20,433 nucleotides of DNA from Saccoglossus kowalevskii (lineage: Eukaryota > Hemichordata > Enteropneusta > Harrimaniidae), in assembly GCF_000003605.2 (NCBI RefSeq), contig NW_003156347.1:1-20433 (forward strand), read 5' to 3'. How positions within the stretch are numbered: position 1 is the first letter of the stretch; each line of letters opens with the position of its first letter. This document shows positions 8,457 through 19,811 of the stretch, in pieces. The translations under genes were made by a program, and so were the position numbers. Below the pieces are notes generated by a model. That model was not told the origin of the DNA and searched no databases. It was given only the letters and a program-made list of their open reading frames with translations.

Positions 8457-11400
8457 CTCGTATACGGCGATCATCGCTATTGGAGTGAAGGACTACTAGT
8501 ATACGGCGATCATCGCTATTGGAGTGAGGGACTACTAGTATACGGTGACCATCGCTATTGGAGTGAGGGACTACTAGTATACGGCGATCATCGCTATTGG
8601 AGTGAAGGACTACTAGTATATGGCGACCATCGCTATTGGAGTGAGGGACTACTAGTATACGGCGACCATCGCTATTGGAGTGAGGGACTACTAGTATACG
8701 GCGACCATCGCTATTGGAGTGAGGGACTACTAGTATACGGCGATCATCGCTATTGGAGTGAAGGACTACTAGTATATGGCGACCAACGCTATTGGAGTGA
8801 GGGACTACTAGTATATGGCGACCATCGCTATTGGAGTGAGGGACTACTAGTATACGGCGACCATCGCTATTGGAGTGAGGGACTACTAGTAAACGGCGAC
8901 CATCACTATTGGAGTGAGGGACTACTAGTATACGGCGACCATCGCTATTGGAGTGAGGGACTACTAATAAACGGCGATCATCACTATTGGAGTGAGGGAC
9001 TACTAGTATACGGCGACCATCACTATTGGAGTGAGGGACTACTAGTATACGGCGACCATCGCTATTGGAGTGAGGGACTACTAGTATACGGCGACCACCA
9101 ATATTGGAGTGAGGAACTACAAGTATACGGCGACCATCGCTATTGGAGTGAGGGACTATTAGTATACGGCGACCACCAATATTGGAGTGAGGAACTACAA
9201 GTATACGGCGACCATCGCTATTGGAGTGAGGGACTACTAGTATACGGCGATCATCGCTATTGGAGTGAGGGACTACTAGTATACGGCGATCATTGCTATT
9301 GGAGTGAGGGACTACTAGTATACGATGACCATCGCTATTGGAGTGAGGGACTACTAGTATACGGCGACCATCGCTATTGGAGTGAGGGACTACTAGTATA
9401 CGGCGACCATCGCTATTGGAGTGAGGGACTACTAGTATACGGCGACCATCGCTATTGGAGTGAGGGACTACTAGTATACGGCGACCATCGCTATTGGAGT
9501 GAGGGACTACTAGTATACGGCGATCATCGCTATTGGAGTGAGGGACTACTAGTATACGGCGACCATCACTATTGGAGTGAGGGACTACTAGTATACGGCG
9601 ACCATCACTATTGGAGTGAGGGACTACTAGTATACGGCGATCATTGCTATTGGAGTGAGGGACTACTAGTATACGGCGATCATCGCTATTGTAGTGAAGG
9701 ACTACTAGTATACGGCGATCATCGCTATTGGAGTGAGGGACTACTAGTATATGGTGACCATCGCTATTGGAGTGAGGGACTACTAGTATACGGCGATCAT
9801 CGCTATTGGAGTGAAGGACTACTAGTATATGGCGACCATCGCTATTGGAGTGAGGGACTACTAGTATACGGCGACCATCGCTATTGGAGTGAGGGACTAC
9901 TAGTATACGGCGACCATCGCTATTGGAGTGAGGGACTACTAGTATACGGCGATCATCGCTATTGGAGTGAAGGACTACTAGTATATGGCGACCAACGCTA
10001 TTGGAGTGAGGGACTACTAGTATATGGCGACCATCGCTATTGGAGTGAGGGACTACTAGTATACGGCGACCATCGCTATTGGAGTGAGGGACTACTAGTA
10101 AACGGCGACCATCACTATTGGAGTGAGGGACTACTAGTATACGGCGACCATCGCTATTGGAGTGAGGGACTACTAATAAACGGCGATCATCACTATTGGA
10201 GTGAGGGACTACTAGTATACGGCGACCATCACTATTGGAGTGAGGGACTACTAGTATACGGCGACCATCGCTATTGGAGTGAGGGACTACTAGTATACGA
10301 CGACCACCAATATTGGAGTGAGGAACTACAAGTATACGGCGACCATCGCTATTGGAGTGAGGGACTATTAGTATATGGCGACCACCAATATTGGAGTGAG
10401 GAACTACAAGTATACGGCGACCATCGCTATTGGAGTGAGGGACTACTAGTATACGGCGATCATCGCTATTGGAGTGAGGGACTACTAGTATACGGCGATC
10501 ATCGCTATTGGAGTGAGGGACTACTAGTATACGATGACCATCGCTATTGGAGTGAGGGACTACTAGTATACGGCGACCATCGCTATTGGAGTGAGGGACT
10601 ACTAGTATACGGCGACCATCGCTATTGGAGTGAGGGACTACTAGTATACGGCGACCATCGCTATTGGAGTGAGGGACTACTAGTATACGGCGACCATCGC
10701 TATTGGAGTGAGGGACTACTAGTATACGGCGACCATCGCTATTGGAGTGAGGGACTACTAGTATACGGCGATCATCGCTATTGGAGTGAGGGACTACTAG
10801 TATACGGCGACCATCACTATTGGAGTGAGGGACTACTAGTATACGGCGATCATCGCTATTGGAGTGAGGGACTACTAGTATACGGCGATCATTGCTATTG
10901 GAGTGAGGGACTACTAGTATATGGCGACCATCGCTATTGGAGTGAGGGACTACTAGTATATGGCGACCATTGCTATTGGAGTGAGGGACTACTAGTATAC
11001 GGAGATCATCGCTATTGGAGTGAGGGACTACTAGTATACGGCAACCATCGCTATTGGAGTGTGGGACTACTAGTATACGACAACCATCGCTATTGGAGTG
11101 AGGGACTACTAGTATACGGCGATCATCGCTATTGGAGTGAGGGACTACTAGTATACGGCAACCATTGCTATTGGAGTGAGGGACTTCTAGTATACGGCAA
11201 CCATCGCTATTGGAGTGAGGGACTTCTAGTATACGGCGATCATCGCTATTGGAGTGAGGGACTACTAGTATACGGCGATCATTGCTATTGGAGTGAGGGA
11301 CTACTACTAGTATACGGCGACCATCGCTATTGGAGTGAGGGACTACTAGTATACGGCGACCATTGTTATTGGAGTGAGGGACTACTAGTATACGGCGATC

Positions 11401-11636
11401 ATCGCTATTGGAGTGAGGGACAACTAGTATACAGCGACCATCGCTATTGGAGTGAGGGACTACTAGTATACGGCAACCATCGCTATAGGAGTGAGTTACT
11501 ACTAGTATACGGCGACCATCGCTATTGGAGTGAGGGACTACTAGTATATGGCAACCATCACTATTGGAATGAGGGACTACTAGTATACGGCGACCATCGC
11601 TATCACGCGGGCTTTTTACATCGGTCTTTTGTTTAA
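8349..11636 (+). CDS. possible 1095-residue peptide-repeat protein, unproven
   Basis: Longest uninterrupted forward frame in the window. It has the same 36-residue leader as the frame at 5019, then 80 copies of the LVYGDHRYWSEGL-type repeat, one extra leucine from a 3-bp insertion (CTACTACTAG, 11301-11310), and the same HAGFLHRSFV ending in linker 5. The 3-bp indel keeps the frame, whereas the other length changes in the locus (two -1, one +2) do not. Two tryptophans are changed at most (TGT at about 9691, AGG in the tail). The repeat is rich in Tyr, Trp, His, Asp and Gly, which would suit a structural or adhesive protein, but that is speculation. The objections given for the shorter frame apply equally. 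Confidence 0.2.
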   Translation: MQMDFSFLKCPHDHNCTIVEKYILCCHKIRTYAACYLVYGDHRYWSEGLLVYGDHRYWSEGLLVYGDHRYWSEGLLVYGDHRYWSEGLLVYGDHRYWSEGLLVYGDHRYWSEGLLVYGDHRYWSEGLLVYGDHRYWSEGLLVYGDQRYWSEGLLVYGDHRYWSEGLLVYGDHRYWSEGLLVNGDHHYWSEGLLVYGDHRYWSEGLLINGDHHYWSEGLLVYGDHHYWSEGLLVYGDHRYWSEGLLVYGDHQYWSEELQVYGDHRYWSEGLLVYGDHQYWSEELQVYGDHRYWSEGLLVYGDHRYWSEGLLVYGDHCYWSEGLLVYDDHRYWSEGLLVYGDHRYWSEGLLVYGDHRYWSEGLLVYGDHRYWSEGLLVYGDHRYWSEGLLVYGDHRYWSEGLLVYGDHHYWSEGLLVYGDHHYWSEGLLVYGDHCYWSEGLLVYGDHRYCSEGLLVYGDHRYWSEGLLVYGDHRYWSEGLLVYGDHRYWSEGLLVYGDHRYWSEGLLVYGDHRYWSEGLLVYGDHRYWSEGLLVYGDHRYWSEGLLVYGDQRYWSEGLLVYGDHRYWSEGLLVYGDHRYWSEGLLVNGDHHYWSEGLLVYGDHRYWSEGLLINGDHHYWSEGLLVYGDHHYWSEGLLVYGDHRYWSEGLLVYDDHQYWSEELQVYGDHRYWSEGLLVYGDHQYWSEELQVYGDHRYWSEGLLVYGDHRYWSEGLLVYGDHRYWSEGLLVYDDHRYWSEGLLVYGDHRYWSEGLLVYGDHRYWSEGLLVYGDHRYWSEGLLVYGDHRYWSEGLLVYGDHRYWSEGLLVYGDHRYWSEGLLVYGDHHYWSEGLLVYGDHRYWSEGLLVYGDHCYWSEGLLVYGDHRYWSEGLLVYGDHCYWSEGLLVYGDHRYWSEGLLVYGNHRYWSVGLLVYDNHRYWSEGLLVYGDHRYWSEGLLVYGNHCYWSEGLLVYGNHRYWSEGLLVYGDHRYWSEGLLVYGDHCYWSEGLLLVYGDHRYWSEGLLVYGDHCYWSEGLLVYGDHRYWSEGQLVYSDHRYWSEGLLVYGNHRYRSELLLVYGDHRYWSEGLLVYGNHHYWNEGLLVYGDHRYHAGFLHRSFV
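8457..11603 (+). repeat. 39-bp tandem array 4 (about 80 units, internally duplicated)
   Basis: Contains two successive copies of a 31-unit block. The CTACTAATAAAC landmark occurs at 8961 and 10170, exactly 1209 bp (31 x 39) apart, and the array-start signature (GATC with GAAGGA, then GATC, then GGTGACC) reappears near 9666 with no linker before it. ACCAACGC units (near 8784 and 9993) are shared with arrays 6 and 7. The tail differs from arrays 1-3 and carries CATTGTTAT near 11371, shared with array 5. A unique CTA triplet insertion at 11301-11310 shifts length by 3. Confidence 0.97.
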
Positions 11637-11996
11637 AAAATCACTATAAATAAAAGCTAGGAACGAATTTGTTTCCGTGAGTACAATTCAATGCCACGCG
11701 AGGGATGCAAATCATAAAGACGCTCTTTGACAGCCTGTATTCTGTGTAGATTGTAATCGCTACTGATGACTAAACTACTAATGTATTGGGAAATCAAATT
11801 AATTATATTGGTGATAATCACTTTGTCTCTGTAATCACTCTGTATTCGGAAATGGCGAGAGATTGGAACAAACACAAACAATTATTATATGCAGATGGAT
11901 TTTTCATTCCTCAAATGCCCACATGATCACAATTGTACCATTGTTGAAAAATACATTCTTTGTTGTCACAAAATTCGAACGTATGCTGCATGTTAC
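11604..11996 (+). repeat. 393-bp linker, copy 5
   Basis: Same as copy 1, A at the variable site. TATAAATAAA starts at 11645 and the ATG is at 11889. Confidence 0.95.
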
Positions 11997-14242
11997 CTCG
12001 TATACGGCGATCATCGCTATTGGAGTGAAGGACTACTAGTATACGGCGATCATCGCTATTGGAGTGAGGGACTACTAGTATACGGTGACCATCGCTATTG
12101 GAGTGAGGGACTACGAGTATACGGCGATCATCGCTATTGGAGTGAAGGACTACTAGTATATGGCGACCATCGCTATTGGAGTGAGGGACTACTAGTATAC
12201 GGCGACCATCGCTATTGGAGTGAGGGACTACTAGTAAACGGCGACCATCACTATTGGAGTGAGGGACTACTAGTATACGGCGACCATCGCTATTGGAGTG
12301 AGGGACTACTAATAAACGGCGATCATCACTATTGGAGTGAGGGACTACTAGTATACGGCGACCAACACTATTGGAGTGAGGGACTACTAGTATACGGCGA
12401 CCATCGCTATTGGAGTGAGGGACTACTAGTATACGGCGACCACCAATATTGGAGTGAGGAACTACAAGTATACGGCGACCATCGCTATTGGAGTGAGGGA
12501 CTACTAGTATACGGCGATCATCGCTATTGGAGTGAAGGACTACTAGTATATGGCGACCATCGCTATTGGAGTGAGGGACTACTAGTATACGGCGACCATC
12601 GCTATTGGAGTGAGGGACTACTAGTATACGGCGACCATCGCTATTGGAGTGAGGGACTACTAGTATACGGCGATCATCGCTATTGGAGTGAAGGACTACT
12701 AGTATATGGCGACCAACGCTATTGGAGTGAGGGACTACTAGTATATGGCGACCATCGCTATTGGAGTGAGGGACTACTAGTATACGGCGACCATCGCTAT
12801 TGGAGTGAGGGACTACTAGTAAACGGCAACATCACTATTGGAGTGAGGGACTACTAGTATACGGCGACCATCGCTATTGGAGTGAGGGACTACTAATAAA
12901 CGGCGATCATCACTATTGGAGTGAGGGACTACTAGTATACGGCGACCATCACTATTGGAGTGAGGGACTACTAGTATACGGCGACCATCGCTATTGGAGT
13001 GAGGGACTACTAGTATACGGCGACCACCAATATTGGAGTGAGGAACTACAAGTATACGGCGACCATCGCTATTGGAGTGAGGGACTACTAGTATACGGCG
13101 ATCATCGCTATTGGAGTGAGGGACTACTAGTATACGGCGATCATCGCTATTGGAGTGAGGGACTACTAGTATACGATGACCATCGCTATTGGAGTGAGGG
13201 ACTACTAGTATACGGCGACCATCGCTATTGGAGTGAGGGACTACTAGTATACGGCGACCATCGCTATTGGAGTGAGGGACTACTAGTATACGGCGACCAT
13301 CGCTATTGGAGTGAGGGACTACTAGTATACGGCGACCATCGCTATTGGAGTGAGGGACTACTAGTATACGGCGACCATCGCTATTGGAGTGAGGGACTAC
13401 TAGTATACGGCGATCATCGCTATTGGAGTGAGGGACTACTAGTATACGGCGACCATCACTATTGGAGTGAGGGACTACTAGTATACGGCGATCATCGCTA
13501 TTGGAGTGAGGGACTACTAGTATACGGCGATCATTGCTATTGGAGTGAGGGACTACTAGTATACGGCGACCATCGCTATTGGAGTGAGGGACTACTAGTA
13601 TACGGCGACCATTGCTATTGGAGTGAGGGACTACTAGTATACGGAGATCATCGCTATTGGAGTGAGGGACTACTAGTATACGGCAACCATCGCTATTGGA
13701 GTGTGGGACTACTAGTATACGACAACCATCGCTATTGGAGTGAGGGACTACTAGTATACGGCGATCATCGCTATTGGAGTGAGGGACTACTAGTATACGG
13801 CAACCATTGCTATTGGAGTGAGGGACTACTAGTATACGACAACCATCGCTATTGGAGTGAGAGACTACTAGTATACGGCGATCATCGCTATTGGAGTGAA
13901 GGACTACTAGTATATGGCGACCATCGCTATTGGAGTGAGGGACTACTAGTATACGGCGACCATCGCTATTGGAGTGAGGGACTACTAGTATACGGCGACC
14001 ATTGTTATTGGAGTGAGGGACTACTAGTATACGGCGATCATCGCTATTGGAGTGAGGGACAACTAGTATACAGCGACCATCGCTATTGGAGTGAGGGACT
14101 ACTAGTATACGGCAACCATCGCTATAGGAGTGAGTTACTACTAGTATACGGCGACCATCGCTATTGGAGTGAGGGACTACTAGTATATGGCAACCATCAC
14201 TATTGGAATGAGGGACTACTAGTATACGGCGACCATCGCTAT
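11997..14242 (+). repeat. 39-bp tandem array 5 (about 57 units, frameshifted)
   Basis: Its left part copies array 2 (CTACGAGTAT near 12111, ACCAACAC near 12361, landmark CTACTAATAAAC at 12306). It then jumps back to an array-start-like block, so the landmark recurs at 12890, which is 584 bp later, or 15 x 39 minus 1. The missing base is in AAACGGCAACATC (12821-12833; normal GGCGACCATC), and it ends the frame opened at 11889 with a TAG at 12855-12857. The remaining units are in a shifted frame that stays open to 14275. Confidence 0.97.
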
Positions 14243-14635
14243 CACGCGGGCTTTTTACATCGGTCTTTTGTTTAAAAAATCACTATAAATAAAAGCTAGG
14301 AACGAATTTGTTTCCGTGAGTACAATTCAATGCCACGCGAGGGATGCAAATCATAAAGACGCTCTTTGACAGCCTGTATTCTGTGTAGATTGTAATCGCT
14401 ACTGATGACTAAACTACTAATGTATTGGGAAATCAAATTAATTATATTGGTGATAATCACTTTGTCTCTGTAATCACTCTGTATTCGGAAATGGCGAGAG
14501 ATTGGAACAAACACAAACAATTATTATATGCAGATGGATTTTTCATTCCTCAAATGCCCACATGATCACAATTGTACCATTGTTGAAAAATACATTCTTT
14601 GTTGTCACAAAATTCGAACGTATGCTGCATGTTAC
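14243..14635 (+). repeat. 393-bp linker, copy 6
   Basis: Same as copy 1, A at the variable site. TATAAATAAA starts at 14284 and the ATG is at 14528. Confidence 0.95.
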
Positions 14636-17600
14636 CTCGTATACGGCGATCATCGCTATTGGAGTGAAGGACTACTAGTATACGGCGATCATCGCTATTG
14701 GAGTGAGGGACTACTAGTATATGGTGACCATCGCTATTGGAGTGAGGGACTACTAGTATACGGCGATCATCGCTATTGGAGTGAAGGACTACTAGTATAT
14801 GGCGACCATCGCTATTGGAGTGAGGGACTACTAGTATACGGCGACCATCGCTATTGGAGTGAGGGACTACTAGTATACGGCGACCATCGCTATTGGAGTG
14901 AGGGACTACTAGTATACGGCGATCATCGCTATTGGAGTGAAGGACTACTAGTATATGGCGACCAACGCTATTGGAGTGAGGGACTACTAGTATATGGCGA
15001 CCATCGCTATTGGAGTGAGGGACTACTAGTATACGGCGACCATCGCTATTGGAGTGAGGGACTACTAGTAAACGGCAACATCACTATTGGAGTGAGGGAC
15101 TACTAGTATACGGCGACCATCGCTATTGGAGTGAGGGACTACTAATAAACGGCGATCATCACTATTGGAGTGAGGGACTACTAGTATACGGCGACCATCA
15201 CTATTGGAGTGAGGGACTACTAGTATACGGCGACCATCGCTATTGGAGTGAGGGACTACTAGTATACGGCGACCACCAATATTGGAGTGAGGAACTACAA
15301 GTATACGGCGACCATCGCTATTGGAGTGAGGGACTATTAGTATATGGCGACCACCAATATTGGAGTGAGGAACTACAAGTATACGGCGACCATCGCTATT
15401 GGAGTGAGGGACTACTAGTATACGGCGATCATCGCTATTGGAGTGAGGGACTACTAGTATACGGCGATCATCGCTATTGGAGTGAGGGACTACTAGTATA
15501 CGATGACCATCGCTATTGGAGTGAGGGACTACTAGTATACGGCGACCATCGCTATTGGAGTGAGGGACTACTAGTATACGGCGACCATCGCTATTGGAGT
15601 GAGGGACTACTAGTATACGGCGACCATCGCTATTGGAGTGAGGGACTACTAGTATACGGCGACCATTGCTATTGGAGTGAGGGACTACTAGTATACGGCG
15701 ACCATCGCTATTGGAGTGAGGGACTACTAGTATACGGCGATCATCGCTATTGGAGTGAGGGACTACTAGTATACGGCGACCATCACTATTGGAGTGAGGG
15801 ACTACTAGTATACGGCGATCATCGCTATTGGAGTGAGGGACTACTAGTATACGGCGATCATTGCTATTGGAGTGAGGGACTACTAGTATACGGCGACCAT
15901 CGCTATTGGAGTGAGGGACTACTAGTATATGGCGACCATTGCTATTGGAGTGAGGGACTACTAGTATACGGAGATCATCGCTATTGGAGTGAGGGACTAC
16001 TAGTATACGGCAACCATCGCTATTGGAGTGTGGGACTACTAGTATACGACAACCATCGCTATTGGAGTGAGGGACTACTAGTATACGGCGATCATCGCTA
16101 TTGGAGTGAGGGACTACTAGTATACGGCAACCATTGCTATTGGAGTGAGGGACTTCTAGTATACGGCAACCATCGCTATTGGAGTGAGGGACTTCTAGTA
16201 TACGGCGATCATCGCTATTGGAGTGAGGGACTACTAGTATACGGCGATCATCGCTATTGGAGTGAAGGACTACTAGTATATGGCGACCATCGCTATTGGA
16301 GTGAGGGACTACTAGTATACGGTGACCATCGCTATTGGAGTGAGGGACTACTAGTATACGGCGACCATCGCTATTGGAGTGAGGGACTACTAGTATACGG
16401 CGATCATCGCTATTGGAGTGAAGGACTACTAGTATATGGCGACCAACGCTATTGGAGTGAGGGACTACTAGTATATGGCGACCATCGCTATTGGAGTGAG
16501 GGACTACTAGTATACGGCGACCATCGCTATTGGAGTGAGGGACTACTAGTAAACGGCGACCATCACTATTGGAGTGAGGGACTACTAGTATACGGCGACC
16601 ATCGCTATTGGAGTGAGGGACTACTAATAAACGGCGATCATCACTATTGGAGTGAGGGACTACTAGTATACGGCGACCATCACTATTGGAGTGAGGGACT
16701 ACTAGTATACGGCGACCATCGCTATTGGAGTGAGGGACTACTAGTATACGGCGACCACCAATATTGGAGTGAGGAACTACAAGTATACAGCGACCATCGC
16801 TATTGGAGTGAGGGACTATTAGTATACGACGACCACCAATATTGGAGTGAGGAACTACAAGTATACGGCGACCATCGCTATTGGAGTGAGGGACTACTAG
16901 TATACGGCGATCATCGCTATTGGAGTGAGGGACTACTAGTATACGGCGATCATCGCTATTGGAGTGAGGGACTACTAGTATACGATGACCATCGCTATTG
17001 GAGTGAGGGACTACTAGTATACGGCGACCATCGCTATTGGAGTGAGGGACTACTAGTATACGGCGACCATCGCTATTGGAGTGAGGAACTACTAGTATAC
17101 GGCGACCATCGCTATTGGAGTGAGGGACTACTAGTATACGGCGACCATCGCTATTGGAGTGAGGGACTACTAGTATACGGCGACCATCGCTATTGGAGTG
17201 AGGGACTACTAGTATACGGCGATCATCGCTATTGGAGTGAGGGACTACTAGTATACGGCGACCATCACTATTGGAGTGAGGGACTACTAGTATACGGCGA
17301 TCATCGCTATTGGAGTGAGGGACTACTAGTATACGACGATCATTGCTATTGGAGTGAGGGACTACTAGTATACGGCGATCATCGCTATTGGAGTGAGGGA
17401 CTACTAGTATACGGCGACCATTGCTATTGCAGTGAGGGACTACTAGTATACGGAGATCATCGCTATTGGAGTGAGGGACTACTAGTATACGGCAACCATC
17501 GCTATTGGAGTGTGGGACTACTAGTATACGACAACCATCGCTATTGGAGTGAGGGACTACTAGTATACGGCGATCATCGCTATTGGAGTGAGGGACTACT

Positions 17601-19418
17601 AGTATACGGCAACCATTGCTATTGGAGTGAGGGACTTCTAGTATACGGCAACCATCGCTATTGGAGTGAGGGACTTCTAGTATACGGCGATCATCGCTAT
17701 TGGAGTGAGGGACTACTAGTATACGGCGATCATTGCTATTGGAGTGAGGGACTACTAGTATACGGCGACCATCGCTATTGGAGTGAGGGACTACTAGTAT
17801 ACGGCGACCATTGCTATTGGAGTGAGGGACTACTAGTATACGGAGATCATCGCTATTGGAGTGAGGGACTACTAGTATACGGCAACCATCGCTATTGGAG
17901 TGTGGGACTACTAGTATACGACAACCATCGCTATTGGAGTGAGGGACTACTAGTATACGGCAACCATTGCTATTGGAGTGAGGGACTTCTAGTATACGGC
18001 AACCATCGCTATTGGAGTGAGGGACTTCTAGTATACGGTAACCATCGCTATTGGAGTGAGGGACTACAAGAATACGGCGATCATCGCTATTGGAGTGAGG
18101 GACTACTAGTATACGGCGATCATCGCTATTGGAGTGAGGGACAACTAGTATACGGCGACCATCGCTATTGGAGTGAGGGACTACTAGTATACGGCAACCA
18201 TCACTATAGGAGTGAGGGACTACTAGTATACGGCGACCATCGCTATTGGAGTGAGGGACTACTAGTATACTGTGCGATCATCGCTATTGGAGTGAGGGAC
18301 TACTAGTATACGGCGATCATTGCTATTGGAGTGAGGGACTACTAGTATACGGCGACCATCGCTATTGGAGTGAGGGACTACTAGTATACGGCGACCATCG
18401 CTATTGGAGTGAGGGACTACTAGTATACGGCGACCATCGCTATTGGAGTGAGGGACTACTAGTATACGGCGACCATCGCTATTGGAGTGAGGGACTACTA
18501 GTATACGGCGACCATCGCTATTGGAGTGAGGGACTACTAGTATACGGCGATCATCGCTATTGGAGTGAGGGACTACTAGTATACGGCGACCATCACTATT
18601 GGAGTGAGGGACTACTAGTATACGGCGATCATCGCTATTGGAGTGAGGGACTACTAGTATACGGCGATCATTGCTATTGGAGTGAGGGACTACTAGTATA
18701 CGGCGACCATCGCTATTGGAGTGAGGGACTACTAGTATACGGCGACCATTGCTATTGGAGTGAGGGACTACTAGTATACGGAGATCATCGCTATTGGAGT
18801 GAGGGACTACTAGTATACGGCAACCATCGCTATTGGAGTGTGGGACTACTAGTATACGACAACCATCGCTATTGGAGTGAGGGACTACTAGTATACGGCG
18901 ATCATCGCTATTGGAGTGAGGGACTACTAGTATACGGCAACCATTGCTATTGGAGTGAGGGACTACTAGTATACGACAACCATCGCTATTGGAGTGAGGG
19001 ACTACTAGTATACGGCGATCATCGCTATTGGAGTGAGGGACTACTAGTATACGGCAACCATTGCTATTGGAGTGAGGGACTTCTAGTATACGGCAACCAT
19101 CGCTATTGGAGTGAGGGACTTCTAGTATACGGTAACCATCGCTATTGGAGTGAGGGACTACAAGAATACGGCGATCATCGCTATTGGAGTGAGGGACTAC
19201 TAGTATACGGCGATCATCGCTATTGGAGTGAGGGACAACTAGTATACAGCGACCATCGCTATTGGAGTGAGGGACTAATAGTATACGGCAACCATCGCTA
19301 TAGGAGTGAGTTACTACTAGTATACGGCGACCATCGCTATTGGAGTGAGGGACTACTAGTATATGGCAACCATCACTATTGGAATGAGGGACTACTAGTA
19401 TACGGCGACCATCGCTAT
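14636..19418 (+). repeat. 39-bp tandem array 6 (about 122 units, longest)
   Basis: A composite of several rearranged blocks. The same 1-bp deletion as in array 5 occurs at 15070-15082 and stops the frame opened at 14528 near 15106. The CTACTAATAAAC landmark occurs at 15139 and 16621, 1482 bp (38 x 39) apart. AGTGTGGGA units recur near 16030, 17512, 17900 and 18840, marking repeated mid-array blocks. A tail-like block with GACAACTAG and ACTATAGGAG (about 18140-18260) is followed not by a linker but by TATACTGTGCGATC, a 2-bp gain at 18271-18274, and then more units. The true end shares CTAATAGTA (near 19276) with array 2. Period to the next linker is 5176 bp, or phase +1 net. Confidence 0.96.
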
Positions 19419-19811
19419 CACGCGGGCTTTTTACATCGGTCTTTTGTTTAAAAAATCACTATAAATAAAAGCTAGGAACGAATTTGTTTCCGTGAGTACA
19501 ATTCAATGCCACGCGAGGGATGCAAATCATAAAGACGCTCTTTGACAGCCTGTATTCTGTGTAGATTGTAATCGCTACTGATGACTAAACTACTAATGTA
19601 TTGGGAAATCAAATTAATTATATTGGTGATAATCACTTTGTCTCTGTAATCACTCTGTATTCGGAAATGGCGAGAGATTGGAACAAACACAAACAATTAT
19701 TATATGCAGATGGATTTTTCATTCCTCAAATGCCCACATGATCACAATTGTACCATTGTTGAAAAATACATTCTTTGTTGTCACAAAATTCGAACGTATG
19801 CTGCATGTTAC
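19419..19811 (+). repeat. 393-bp linker, copy 7
   Basis: Same as copy 1, A at the variable site. TATAAATAAA starts at 19460. The ATG corresponding to that at 2535 is at 19704 and opens a frame that is still open at the window edge. Confidence 0.95.
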
